Positions 16,868 through 26,909 of a stretch of DNA of 64,000 nt are shown one piece after another (positions within the stretch are counted from its first letter, which is position 1; every line of letters begins with the position of its first letter). The position numbers and the translations under genes were made by a program. Below the pieces are notes generated by a model that made no database searches, was not told where the DNA came from, and saw only the letters and a list, made by a program, of their open reading frames with translations. This DNA is from Roseiarcus sp049514155 (GTDB taxonomy: Bacteria > Pseudomonadota > Alphaproteobacteria > Rhizobiales > Beijerinckiaceae): NCBI RefSeq assembly GCF_049514155.1, contig NZ_JBEKVH010000001.1, positions 1-64,000 on the forward strand, written 5' to 3'.

Positions 16868-17955
16868 GCGCGCTGGGCGATCAGATCAAGCTGACGCTCG
16901 CCAAGGGCGGGACGATAACGGTCGAGCGCTTCATGGAACTCGCGCTCGCCGATCCGCAATACGGCTACTACATGACGCGCGACCCGTTCGGGACCGAAGG
17001 CGACTTCACCACCGCGCCGGAGATCTCGCAGATGTTCGGCGAGCTCATCGGCCTGTGGGCGGCGGAAGTGTGGACGTCGATGGGGCGGCCCAACCCGGTG
17101 CGCGTGATCGAGCTTGGTCCGGGCCGCGGCACGCTGATGAGCGACGCCTTGCGCGCCGCGCGCGTCGTCCCCGAATTCCGCGCCGCGCTCGACGTCACGC
17201 TGATCGAGACGAGCCCGCCGCTCGCCCAGATCCAATACGACGCGCTGCTCACCGCCGGCGCGCCGATCGCCTGGAGGGGAAGCTTCGCCGAGGCGCCGGA
17301 CGGTCCGGCGATCATTCTCGCCAACGAGTTCCTCGACGCGCTGCCGGTCAAGCAGTTCGAGCGGCGCGGCGGGCAATGGCGCGAGCGGGTGGTGCGTCTC
17401 AACGGCGCGGGCGAACTCGTCTTCGGCGTCGCCGACAAGCCCCAGCCGTTTCTCAACGCGGAAGCCGACGAAGGGTCGGTGATCGAGGTCAGCGCCGCCG
17501 CGCACCGCTTCATGTTCGAGCTCGCGGCGCGGCTGGCCAAGCAAGGCGGCGCGGCCTTGTTCCTCGATTACGGCCACGCGGTCACCGGCTTCGGCGACAC
17601 GCTGCAGGCTTTGCGCGCCCACATTTCGGTCGGCCCGTTGACCGAGCCGGGCGAATGCGACCTCACGGCGCATGTCGACTTCGCGGCGATGGCGCGTAGC
17701 GCGCGCGCCGCCGGCGCGGCGGTCCACGGGCCGATCGACCAGGGCGATTTCCTGCGCGCGCTCGGCGTCGACGTGCGCGCCCGCGCCCTCGGCGAGCGTT
17801 CGCCCGAGCGCGCCGGCGAAATCGAGGCGGCGCGCCGCCGTCTGGTCGGCAAGGGCGACAACGAGATGGGCGCGCTGTTCAAGGCGATGGCGGTCGCCAA
17901 CCGCGCCGTGCCGGCGCCGCCCGGCTTTCAGCCCAACCCGGCGAAGCCGGCGTGA
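16864..17955 (+). CDS. MidA/NDUFAF7-family SAM-dependent methyltransferase
   Basis: A 363-residue class I methyltransferase. It begins with the family N-terminus ITVERFMELALADPQYGYYMTRDPFGTEGDFTT in two halves, followed by ISQMFGELIGLWAAEVW. Then come the SAM loop VIELGPGRGTLMSDALRAA and ILANEFLDALPVKQF. In mitochondria the homologue NDUFAF7 (MidA) methylates an arginine of a complex I subunit; an analogous role in bacteria is inferred. Translation is coupled to lgt upstream by an ATGA overlap and to pgeF downstream by a GTGA overlap, the gene order often seen in Alphaproteobacteria. Confidence 0.92.
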   Translation: MSALGDQIKLTLAKGGTITVERFMELALADPQYGYYMTRDPFGTEGDFTTAPEISQMFGELIGLWAAEVWTSMGRPNPVRVIELGPGRGTLMSDALRAARVVPEFRAALDVTLIETSPPLAQIQYDALLTAGAPIAWRGSFAEAPDGPAIILANEFLDALPVKQFERRGGQWRERVVRLNGAGELVFGVADKPQPFLNAEADEGSVIEVSAAAHRFMFELAARLAKQGGAALFLDYGHAVTGFGDTLQALRAHISVGPLTEPGECDLTAHVDFAAMARSARAAGAAVHGPIDQGDFLRALGVDVRARALGERSPERAGEIEAARRRLVGKGDNEMGALFKAMAVANRAVPAPPGFQPNPAKPA

Positions 17956-18728
17956 CGACGGCCGAGTCCCTCAGCGCCACGACGCTCGAGCTGCCCGGCG
18001 TCGCGCACGCATTCTTCACCCGCCGCGGCGGCGTCTCCGCGGGCGTCTACGCTTCGCTCAACGGCGGCGTCGGCTCGCACGACGAAGCCGAGGCGGTGCG
18101 CGAGAACCGCGCGCGCATGGCCGCTGCGCTGGCGATCGCGCCCGAGCGTCTGGCGATCCCGTTTCAAGTCCACTCGCCCGACGCGCTGGCGATCACGGCG
18201 CCGTTCCCGCGCGAAGCGCGGCCGCGTTGCGACGCGCTGGTCACCGCGACGCCCGGCCTTGGTCTCGGCGTCACCGGCGCCGATTGCGGCATGATCCTGT
18301 TCGTCGACGCCCAAGCGCGCATAATCGGCGCCGCGCACGCCGGCTGGAAGGGCGCGCTCAACGGCGTCGTCGAGGCGACCGTCGCGGCGATGGAGGCGCT
18401 CGGCGCCCGCGCCGACCGCATCCAGGCGGCGCTCGGCCCCTGCATCGCCCAGCCCTCATACGAGGTCGGCGCGGAGTTTGTCGCCGCGTTCGAAGCCGGC
18501 GACAAGGGTTCTGACCGTTTCTTCGCGCGAAGCCTCAACGCCGGGCGGTCGATGTTCGATCTCCACGGCTATATCGCCAACCGCGCCGCGCGCGCCGGAA
18601 TCGCCCGCTTCGAGGACCTCGGCCTCGACACCTACGCCGACGAGGCGCGCTTCTTCAGCTACCGCCGCGCCACCCATCGCAAGGAGCCCGACTACGGCCG
18701 CCTGGTGGCGGCGATCGCGCTCGCCTGA
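17952..18728 (+). CDS. pgeF: Peptidoglycan editing factor PgeF (YfiH/laccase-domain family)
   Basis: A 258-residue protein of the YfiH family, which acts as a Cu/Zn-dependent oxidoreductase or purine nucleoside phosphorylase and helps keep wrong amino acids out of peptidoglycan stem peptides. It contains HAFFTRRGGVSAGVYASLN, the metal-site motifs ADCGMILFVD (Cys) and IGAAHAGWKGALNGV (His), and GPCIAQPSYEVG. The start is GTG and overlaps the midA stop (GTGA), which fixes the start and shows coupling. It is the last gene of the lgt operon. Confidence 0.93.
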   Translation: MTTAESLSATTLELPGVAHAFFTRRGGVSAGVYASLNGGVGSHDEAEAVRENRARMAAALAIAPERLAIPFQVHSPDALAITAPFPREARPRCDALVTATPGLGLGVTGADCGMILFVDAQARIIGAAHAGWKGALNGVVEATVAAMEALGARADRIQAALGPCIAQPSYEVGAEFVAAFEAGDKGSDRFFARSLNAGRSMFDLHGYIANRAARAGIARFEDLGLDTYADEARFFSYRRATHRKEPDYGRLVAAIALA

Positions 18729-18832
18729 CGACCTCTGCGCGGGTCGGTTGACAAGCTCCGCCCCGGCGCTCATTTCCGTCGGCGCGCCGCACGGTTGGCG
18801 CAAAGCCCCAAGCCCGCCGGAAAGGACCGTGC

Positions 18833-20113
18833 ATGCTGGCCGGGAGGTTGGCGCGGCGCCTGTCGCGTCTCGGACTCCATTACAGCTGGGTCGTGCTGGC
18901 GGTCGTCTTCGCCCTCTCCGTCGTCACCGCCGGCGCGATGGCCTTGCCGGGCGTGCTGATGCTGCCGCTCGAACGCCAGTTCGGCTGGAGCGCCGAGGAC
19001 ATTTCCGCCGCGGTGGCGCTGCGGCTGCTCATCTACGGGCTAATGGCGCCCTTCGCCGCGGGCCTGATCGATCGCATCGGCCTCAGACGGGTGATGATCG
19101 GCGCGGTCGTCTTGATCGGCGCCGGCCTCGCAATGTCGCTCTGGATGAGCCAGGTCTGGCAACTCACGCTGCTGTGGGGCGCGATGGTCGGCGTCGGCGC
19201 CGGCCTGACCGCGCTGGTGCTCGGCGCGGTCGTCGCGACGCGCTGGTTCACCGAACGGCGCGGCCTCGCGCTCGGCGTGCTGACCGCCGGCGCAGCGGCG
19301 GGGCAGCTCATCTTCCTGCCGCTTGCCGCCTGGCTCGAGCGCGGCTGGGGTTGGCGCGCGGCGCTGTGCCCGACGCTCGCCGGTCTCGTCGCGGCGGGCG
19401 CGTTGGTCGCGCTGCTGATGGCCGACCGTCCCGCCGACCTCGGCCTCGCGCCGTATGGCGAAAGCGCCGTCGCGCCGCCCGCGCCGGCGCCGCGCCGCGG
19501 CGGCGAACTCGGGACGCTCGGCGAGATCGTCGGCTCGGGCGCGTTCTGGATTCTGGCGACGACCTTCTTTATCTGCGGCCTCAGCACCAATGGCCTGATC
19601 CAGACGCATTTCATCGCGCTGTGTTCGGACTTCGACGTCGGCTCGGTGACCGCCGCGTCGACGCTGGCGCTGATGGGCGCGTTCGATTTCGTCGGTACGA
19701 TCGGCTCCGGCTGGCTCTCGGATCGTTACGACAATCGCGCCCTGCTGTTCTGCTATTACGGCCTGCGCGGTCTGTCGCTGATCTACCTGCCCGGCTCATC
19801 GTTCTCGATCTACGGCCTGTCGCTGTTCGGCGTGTTTTACGGCCTCGATTGGGTCGCGACCGTGCCGCCGACTGTGCGACTGACCGCCGAGGCCTTCGGT
19901 CGCGAGCGCGCCGGCGCGGCGTTCGGCTGGATCTACGCCGCGCATATGGCGGGCGCAGCGACGGCCGCCTACGGCGCCGGCTATTCGCGCAGCGTGCTGC
20001 AGTCTTACCTGCCGGCTCTCTACGCCGCCGGCGCGCTATGCCTGGTCGCCGCCGCGCTGGTGTGGCTGATCGACAAACGCCCGACCGCCGCGCCGGCGCG
20101 CGCGTCGGCTTGA
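18833..20113 (+). CDS. MFS permease
   Basis: A 426-residue protein with 12 predicted membrane helices and the MFS loop 2-3 motif (GLIDRIGLRRVMIG). The pattern of ALPGVLMLPLERQFGWSAEDISA resembles monocarboxylate/oxalate-formate antiporter-type MFS permeases, but substrate cannot be assigned. The ATG is preceded by AAAGGA. A perfect TTGACA lies at 18748-18753 in the short upstream gap, with a weak TCATTT sixteen bases later, so the gene probably has its own promoter. A loose run of TTAACG/TAACG words follows its stop. Confidence 0.88.
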   Translation: MLAGRLARRLSRLGLHYSWVVLAVVFALSVVTAGAMALPGVLMLPLERQFGWSAEDISAAVALRLLIYGLMAPFAAGLIDRIGLRRVMIGAVVLIGAGLAMSLWMSQVWQLTLLWGAMVGVGAGLTALVLGAVVATRWFTERRGLALGVLTAGAAAGQLIFLPLAAWLERGWGWRAALCPTLAGLVAAGALVALLMADRPADLGLAPYGESAVAPPAPAPRRGGELGTLGEIVGSGAFWILATTFFICGLSTNGLIQTHFIALCSDFDVGSVTAASTLALMGAFDFVGTIGSGWLSDRYDNRALLFCYYGLRGLSLIYLPGSSFSIYGLSLFGVFYGLDWVATVPPTVRLTAEAFGRERAGAAFGWIYAAHMAGAATAAYGAGYSRSVLQSYLPALYAAGALCLVAAALVWLIDKRPTAAPARASA

Positions 20114-20283
20114 AGCGTTAACCGAAATTCTTCATCGACCCTTCTCAAACCTTAACGCTAACGCGCGATCGTTCGGCTGCAATTGTTGAAAATGCAAGCG
20201 AAGCCGCGCATCTCTGCCGCTACGTCGCGTGGCGTTGGGATCGTTTTGCGTTCCTTTTGCCCGGCGCGCGCCGAGGCGAGCCC

Positions 20284-21576
20284 ATGCGAAGCGAAACCAT
20301 TTCGATTCACGGCGGTTTCGATTGCGACCCGACGACCAAGGCGGTCGCGCCGCCGATCTACCAGACCGTCGCCTATGAATTCGACAGCGCCGACCATGGC
20401 GCGGCGCTGTTCAACCTCGAAGCCGAAGGCTTCCGCTACAGCCGCATCGCCAATCCGACGACCGAGATTCTCGAGAAGCGCGTCGCGCTGCTCGAGGGCG
20501 GCGCGAGCGCGCTCGCCGTCGCCTCCGGCCAGGCCGCGCTCGCCTACGCCTTCCTGACCCTCGCCGACCACGGCGGCTCGATCGTCGCGCCGCCGACGCT
20601 GTACGGCACAACCCACACCTTGCTCGCCCACACCCTGCGCCACAACGGCGTCGAGGCGCGCTTCGCCAGAAGCGAGCGCGCCGAAGACCTCGCGCCGTTG
20701 ATCGACGAAACGACGCGCGCACTGTTCTGCGAGTCGATCGGCAATCCGGCCGGCAACGTCTGCGACATCGCGGCGCTTGCCGCGCTCGCGCATGCGCGCG
20801 GCGTGCCGCTGATCGTCGACAACACCGTCGCGACGCCGATCCTGCTCAAGCCGATCGCCCACGGCGCCGACATCGTCGTCCATTCGCTGACCAAGTTCAT
20901 GGGCGGCCACGGCGTCGCGATGGGCGGCGCGATCGTCGACGCTGGCCGCTTCGATTGGCGCGCCCAAGCGAAGCGCTATCCGCAGTTCACCGAGCCGGAC
21001 GAATCCTATCACGGCCTCGTCTATGTCGACCGCTTCGGCCGCGACGCGTTTCTCGCCCGCGCGCGCAGCGTCTATCAGCGCACGACCGGCGCGGTACTGG
21101 CGCCGATGAGCGCCTTCCTGCTGCTGCAGGGCATCGAAACGCTGCCGCTGCGCATCGAGCGCCACGTCGCCAACGGCCGCGCGGTCGCCGAATGGCTGAG
21201 CGTCGACCCGCGCGTCGCCTGGGTCGATTACGCCGGCCTGCCCGACAGCCCCTATTTCGCGCTCGCTCAGAAATACCTCGGCGGACGCGCCGCTTCGCTG
21301 CTGACGTTCGGCGTCGTCGGCGGGCTCGAGCGGGCGAAACGCTTCTACGACGCGCTGAATTTGGTCAAACGGCTGGTCAACATCGGCGACGTGCGGTCGC
21401 TCGCCTGCCATCCCGCCTCGACCACCCATCGGCAGATGACTGCCGAGGAGCAGCTCAAGGCGGGCGTGCGGCCTGAGACGGTCCGCATCAGCGTCGGCCT
21501 CGAGCATATCGACGACATCCTCGAAGATCTCGATCAAGCGCTCGCCGCCGCCGGCGCGCGGCGCGCCGCGGAATAG
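20284..21576 (+). CDS. metY: O-acetylhomoserine/O-succinylhomoserine sulfhydrylase
   Basis: A PLP enzyme that condenses an O-acylhomoserine with sulfide or methanethiol to make homocysteine or methionine. The 430-residue protein begins SETISIHGGFDCDPTTKAVAPPIYQT and carries GGASALAVASGQAAL, PLIVDNTVATP and the PLP Lys in VHSLTKFMGGHGVAMGG. The C-terminus has the HPASTTHRQM and VRISVGLEHIDDILEDLDQAL boxes, a good match to long MetY-type enzymes (about 430 residues) rather than cystathionine gamma-synthase (about 390). The metA-like gene follows after nine bases, so activation and sulfhydrylation of homoserine are probably encoded together. Confidence 0.93.
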   Translation: MRSETISIHGGFDCDPTTKAVAPPIYQTVAYEFDSADHGAALFNLEAEGFRYSRIANPTTEILEKRVALLEGGASALAVASGQAALAYAFLTLADHGGSIVAPPTLYGTTHTLLAHTLRHNGVEARFARSERAEDLAPLIDETTRALFCESIGNPAGNVCDIAALAALAHARGVPLIVDNTVATPILLKPIAHGADIVVHSLTKFMGGHGVAMGGAIVDAGRFDWRAQAKRYPQFTEPDESYHGLVYVDRFGRDAFLARARSVYQRTTGAVLAPMSAFLLLQGIETLPLRIERHVANGRAVAEWLSVDPRVAWVDYAGLPDSPYFALAQKYLGGRAASLLTFGVVGGLERAKRFYDALNLVKRLVNIGDVRSLACHPASTTHRQMTAEEQLKAGVRPETVRISVGLEHIDDILEDLDQALAAAGARRAAE

Positions 21577-21585
21577 GCCCTCGCG

Positions 21586-22623
21586 ATGCCGCTGACGATC
21601 GAACGCCCCGCCCCGCCCCCGACGGACCAAGCGTCCGGCCAACGCCGCGCGCACCCTGGCGTGTTCGCCGATCGCGGCTGGCGCACGGTCACGATCGGCC
21701 TGGTCAACAACATGCCGGACGCCGCGGTCGCGGCGACGCAGCGTCAGTTCGTGCGGCTGATTGAAGGCGCAAGCGGCGAACTCGACGTCCGGCTCAGCTT
21801 GTTCGCGCTCGAGACGCTGCCGCGCGCTGACGAAGCGCGCCGCGCCATGGCCGAAGACTACGCCCCCGTCCGCGCGCTCACCGGCGCGCGGCTTGACGCG
21901 CTCGTCGTCACCGGCGCCGAGCCCTGCGCCGCAGACCTGCGCGACGAGCCGTTCTGGGAGGAACTCGGTTTCGTGCTCGACTGGGCGGCCGAAAACACCA
22001 TCTCGTCGCTGCTGTCCTGTCTCGCCGCGCACGCGGAAGTGCTGCGCAGCGATCGGATCGCGCGCCGGCCGCTCGCCCGCAAGCGCGCCGGCGTCTTTTC
22101 CGTCGACGTCGTCGCCGACCACGAGCTGGTGCGCGGGCTCGAACCGCGCTACCGCGCGCCGCATTCGCGCTGGAACGACCTCGACGAGGCGAGGCTGGTC
22201 GAGAAAGGCTATCGCGTGCTGGCGCGCTCGCCGGAATGCGGCGTCGACCTGTTCGTCCGCAAAGCGCGCAGCCTGCTGGTCTTCCTCCAAGGCCATCCTG
22301 AATACGAAGCCGACACCCTGGCGCGCGAGCACCGCCGCGACCTGCTGCGCTTCTTGCGCGGCGAAATGGCGTCGGCGCCGAACCCGCCGGCGAACTACTA
22401 CCCGCCCGCCGCCGCCGCCGCGGTGGCGAATTTTGCCCGCCGCGCGATGGCGGCGCCCGATGCGGCCGTGGCGACGGGCTTCCCCGTCTCGGCCCTGTCG
22501 CTCGACGACGAGCCATGGCGTCAGGCGGGCGTCCAGCTCGTTCACAATTGGCTCAGCCTGGTGGCGCGGCGCAAGACGGCGCGCAGCGCGGCGACGTTTG
22601 CAGTCGCCCGCTGGGGCGGCTAG
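21586..22623 (+). CDS. MetA-like homoserine O-acyltransferase
   Basis: A 345-residue protein related to the HTS/MetA family that acylates homoserine from acetyl- or succinyl-CoA. Recognisable parts are TVTIGLVNNMPDAAVAATQRQF, the nucleophilic Cys in SSLLSCLAAHAEVL, and the His/Glu pair in VFLQGHPEYEADTLAREHRRD. It is clearly diverged from enterobacterial MetA: the ICWGAQA motif reads SCLAAHA, and the C-terminus is about 40 residues longer. Which acyl group is used is not visible. Close spacing behind metY supports a methionine-synthesis role. Confidence 0.85.
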   Translation: MPLTIERPAPPPTDQASGQRRAHPGVFADRGWRTVTIGLVNNMPDAAVAATQRQFVRLIEGASGELDVRLSLFALETLPRADEARRAMAEDYAPVRALTGARLDALVVTGAEPCAADLRDEPFWEELGFVLDWAAENTISSLLSCLAAHAEVLRSDRIARRPLARKRAGVFSVDVVADHELVRGLEPRYRAPHSRWNDLDEARLVEKGYRVLARSPECGVDLFVRKARSLLVFLQGHPEYEADTLAREHRRDLLRFLRGEMASAPNPPANYYPPAAAAAVANFARRAMAAPDAAVATGFPVSALSLDDEPWRQAGVQLVHNWLSLVARRKTARSAATFAVARWGG

Positions 22624-22637
22624 AAGGGCGGCCCACA

Positions 22638-23183
22638 ATGGTCTATGTCGAAAGTCCCCAACGCGATGACGAAGACAAGCGCATGACCGCGCCGTCGAGC
22701 AGCGGCGATTCCGCCGTATTTCGTCAGGCGATGCGCGAATTCGCCGCCGGCGTGTCGATCGTCGCCTGTGGCGCCGGCGAGCAGCGCTCGGGTTGCACCG
22801 TCACCGCATTGACCTCCCTGTCGCTGACGCCGCCGACCCTACTCGTCTGCCTCAGCCGCGACGCGCTGACCCTCAAGCGGCTCAGTGAGACCGGCGCCTT
22901 CTCCGTCAATTTGCTCGCGGCGCGCCACCGCGAGCTCGCCGATCGCTTCGCCAGCCGCGTCGGCGAACGCGGTCCGGCGCGCTTCGCCGTCGGCCGTTGG
23001 ACGACGCTCGTCACCGGCGCGCCGCTGCTCGCCGACGCGCTGGCGGCGATCGACTGTCGGGTCGAAGAGATCATCGAGCGCCACACCCACGCGATCGTCA
23101 TCGGCGCGGTCGTCGCCGTCCAGCGCGGCGAACACGGTCCGGCGCTCGCCCATTGGCGCAGCCACTACGAGACGCTCGAATGA
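22638..23183 (+). CDS. Flavin reductase-like FMN-binding protein
   Basis: A 181-residue protein of the HpaC/ActVB-type flavin reductase domain. It reads FRQAMREFAAGVSIVACGAG, then GCTVTALTSLSLTPPTLLVCL and TLKRLSETGAFSVNLLAA, the usual FMN-binding order, ending HWRSHYETLE. These proteins reduce FMN or FAD with NAD(P)H for a partner monooxygenase; no monooxygenase is adjacent. The ATG at 22638 follows AGAAGGG; a second ATG 15 codons later is possible. The stop overlaps the ATG of the acyl-CoA synthetase, so the two are coupled. Confidence 0.88.
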   Translation: MVYVESPQRDDEDKRMTAPSSSGDSAVFRQAMREFAAGVSIVACGAGEQRSGCTVTALTSLSLTPPTLLVCLSRDALTLKRLSETGAFSVNLLAARHRELADRFASRVGERGPARFAVGRWTTLVTGAPLLADALAAIDCRVEEIIERHTHAIVIGAVVAVQRGEHGPALAHWRSHYETLE

Positions 23184-24958
23184 GGCCGGCCGCGCCGCGG
23201 CCGGCCGCCGCGACGCCCGCCCGCGCCTGGCTCAAGGCGCTCGAGACGACCGCCCAGGCGACGCGCGATCCCGCCCGCACCCTTGGCCGCGCCGCCGGCG
23301 AGTGGGCCGCCGTCTATGGCGAAACGCCGGCCGTGCTGAGCGACCGCGAACAATTCAGCTTCCGCGCGCTCGCCGAGCGCGCCAATCGTTATTCGCGCTG
23401 GGCGCTCGCGGCGGGACTCGCCAAGGGCGACGTCGTCGCGCTGATGATGGGCGGCCGGCCCGAATATTTCGCGCTGTGGCTCGGCCTGACCCAGGTTGGC
23501 GTCGTCGTCGCGCTGTTGAACGTCAACCTCGCCGGCGCCGCGCTCGCCCATTGCGTCAGAGTCGCCGGCGCGCGCGCGGCGATCATCGAAGCGCAATTCG
23601 ATAGGATCTGCGCTGAGGCCTTCGCCGGCCTGCCGCTCGAACTCTGGTCCCACGGCGGCGCCGACGACGCCCGCCGCGTCGATCTCGCGCTGTCAGCGTT
23701 CCCCGGCGCGCCGCTCGACGACGACGAACGGCGCGGAACGACGCTTCCCGACCGCGCGCTGCTGATCTTCACCTCCGGCACCACCGGCCTGCCGAAGGCC
23801 GCCGCCGTCAGCCACCACCGCGTCGTCGCCTGGAGCCATTGGTTCGCCGGCCTCGCCGACATGCGCGCCGACGACCGCCTGTACGATTGTCTGCCGCTCA
23901 GCCACAGCGTCGGCGGCGTCGCCGCGCTTCCCGCGGCCTTAGTCAATGGCGGCTCGGTGGTGATCGCCGAAAAATTCTCGGCCGGCCGCTTCTGGAGCGA
24001 GGTCGCGCGCTGGGACTGCACGATCTTCCAGTACATCGGCGAGCTCTGCCGCTATCTCGTCGCCGCGCCGCCGGCGCCGGCGGAGAAGGCGCATCGGTTG
24101 CGCCTCGCCTGCGGCAACGGGCTTTCCGCCGACGTATGGCGCGATTTCGCCGAGCGTAGCGGCTTGGCCCAGATCCTCGAGTTCTACGCCGCCACCGAAG
24201 GCAACCTGACGCTCTACAACGTCGAGGGCAAGGTCGGCGCGATCGGCCGCCAGCCGCCGTTCCTCGCCGCGCGCGACGCCATCGCGCTGGCGCGCTTCGA
24301 TTATGAGAGAGAAGAGCCGCAGCGCGGAGCGGACGGCTTCGGCGCACGCTGCGGCGTCGACGAGGTCGGCGAAGCGCTGGGCCGCATTGGCCACGAAGCG
24401 GGTCAGCGCTTCGAAGGCTACACCGAGCCGGCCGAGACAGAGAAGAAGATCTTGCGCAACGTCTTCGCGCCCGGCGACGCGTGGATGCGCACCGGCGACC
24501 TCATGCGCCGCGACCGCGAAGGCTTCTATTATTTCGTCGACCGCGTCGGCGACACGTTCCGCTGGAAGGGCGAAAACGTCGCGACGAGCGAGGTCGCCGC
24601 CGCGCTTGGCCGCGCGCCAGGGGTGCGCGAAGCGGTCGTTTACGGCGTCGCGATACCCAACGCCGACGGCAAGGCGGGCATGGCGGCGCTGACGATCGAC
24701 GGCGCGCCCGACCTCGCAGCGATCGCGCGCGCGGCGCTCGCCCTGCCCCGCTACGCGCGGCCGTTGTTCCTGCGACTCACGCCCGCGCTCGAGGCGACCG
24801 CCACCTTCAAGCCGGTGAAACGCGCGCTTGTCGCGGAAGGCTTCGACCCGACCCGCGTCGCCGACCCACTCTATGTCTACGACAGCGAGCTGGAGGCCTA
24901 TGTCGCGCTCGACGCCGAGCGCTACGCTGCGATCGCGCGCGGCGACGCGCGGCTATAG
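23180..24958 (+). CDS. FATP-type long/very-long-chain acyl-CoA synthetase
   Basis: A 592-residue ANL enzyme that activates fatty acids to acyl-CoA through an adenylate. It has the AMP loop LIFTSGTTGLPKAAAVSHHR, the FATP/VLACS-specific block LEFYAATEGNLTLYNVEGKVGAIGR, and the YYFVDRVGDTFRWKGENVATSEV hinge split over residues 510-535. EATATFKPVKRALVAEGFDP supplies the C-terminal Lys. The ATG overlaps the flavin reductase stop (ATGA). The frame is open for 61 codons further upstream, but those codons belong to the reductase gene. Chain-length preference is unknown. Confidence 0.92.
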   Translation: MRPAAPRPAAATPARAWLKALETTAQATRDPARTLGRAAGEWAAVYGETPAVLSDREQFSFRALAERANRYSRWALAAGLAKGDVVALMMGGRPEYFALWLGLTQVGVVVALLNVNLAGAALAHCVRVAGARAAIIEAQFDRICAEAFAGLPLELWSHGGADDARRVDLALSAFPGAPLDDDERRGTTLPDRALLIFTSGTTGLPKAAAVSHHRVVAWSHWFAGLADMRADDRLYDCLPLSHSVGGVAALPAALVNGGSVVIAEKFSAGRFWSEVARWDCTIFQYIGELCRYLVAAPPAPAEKAHRLRLACGNGLSADVWRDFAERSGLAQILEFYAATEGNLTLYNVEGKVGAIGRQPPFLAARDAIALARFDYEREEPQRGADGFGARCGVDEVGEALGRIGHEAGQRFEGYTEPAETEKKILRNVFAPGDAWMRTGDLMRRDREGFYYFVDRVGDTFRWKGENVATSEVAAALGRAPGVREAVVYGVAIPNADGKAGMAALTIDGAPDLAAIARAALALPRYARPLFLRLTPALEATATFKPVKRALVAEGFDPTRVADPLYVYDSELEAYVALDAERYAAIARGDARL

Positions 24959-24971
24959 TCTCGCAGACTCG

Positions 24972-25065
24972 CCCTCACCCCGACCCTCTCCCGCAGGCGG
25001 GAGAGGGGACGAAACCCTTCTCCCGCTCGCGGGAGAAGGTGGCCGCGAAGCGGCCGGATGAGGGG
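24972..25065. repeat. Intergenic mosaic palindromic repeat with three hairpins
   Basis: The 120-base gap between two convergent genes is almost filled by three tandem hairpins: 24984-24994/24997-25007 (11 bp), 25016-25026/25029-25039 (11 bp) and 25041-25046/25050-25055 (6 bp). The element opens with CCCTCACCCCGACCCTCTCC and ends with GGATGAGGGG, so its ends are loosely inverted. This is the widespread short interspersed repeat seen between genes in many Rhizobiales genomes. It could also stop transcription from both sides. Confidence 0.75.
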
Positions 25066-25078
25066 AGGTCGCGCCCCT

Positions 25079-26350
<1,272 letters not shown>

Positions 26351-26489
26351 GGCGAACTCCGCATTTTCAATCTGCGCTTTGCTTTAACGCGTTGCGCTGA
26401 TGTGGTTGTGACGCAAATCAAGCATAAAACCGCTGCAGCGGCGGGGCGACGGCTGGTTCGGCGCTCTCCAGCGGCGTCCTTTCCTCTTC

Positions 26490-26909
26490 CTATTTGACCA
26501 CCATCACCGTGCATCGGGCGAGTTCGACAAGACGGTTGGTGACGCCGCCGATGACGCGGTTGTACAGCGCCGAATGGCCCATGAAGCCGACGATCAGCAG
26601 ATCGTAGCCGCGCCGCTCGACGAATTCGGCGATGCTCGAAACTGGGTGCCCGGCGACGACGTGCGCGACGAACGGCACGCCGACCGCCGCAGCCTTCGCT
26701 TTCGCCGACTCGACCACCTTGGCGAAGCCGCCGCCGAAATCGGCGCGCGTCTCCTCGACTTCGTCGATCGTGGCGGGAAAGCGCGGCAGTTCCTCGACGC
26801 AGATCATGTCCAGGCTGACGGACAGCCGGCGGGCGAGATCGAGCGCGGCGGCGAAGGCGCGTTCGCCGCTGGGAGAGCCGTCGTCGGCGATGAGCATCCT
26901 GCGGATCAT
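26490..26909 (-). CDS. Universal stress protein (UspA family)
   Basis: A 139-residue single-domain Usp. It begins MIRRMLIADDGSPSGERAFAAALDLARRL, the canonical beta1-helix1 with the nucleotide-contacting Asp. Later it has VGVPFVAHVVAGHPVSSIAEFVERRG, DLLIVGFMGHSALYNRVIGGVTNRLVELA (a variant of the G-2x-G-9x-G(S/T) ATP-binding loop) and a final CTVMVVK strand. The start codon overlaps the antiporter stop (ATGA), so translation is coupled and both are under the fluoride riboswitch. A weak hairpin (26430-26441) before TTTT-like sequence lies between this gene and eno. Confidence 0.92.
   Translation of the reverse strand: MIRRMLIADDGSPSGERAFAAALDLARRLSVSLDMICVEELPRFPATIDEVEETRADFGGGFAKVVESAKAKAAAVGVPFVAHVVAGHPVSSIAEFVERRGYDLLIVGFMGHSALYNRVIGGVTNRLVELARCTVMVVK

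Noticed and set aside
20114..20283. Possible SAM-II riboswitch upstream of metY
   Set aside because: I looked for the conserved GCGCGUG and GCUAAA-type blocks and pseudoknot; only a loose GTCGCGTGG is present, so it is not supported.
20158..22638. Open frame of over 800 codons antisense to metY and the metA-like gene
   Set aside because: It spans two certain genes and their gap and has no recognisable domain; it results from high GC at third positions.
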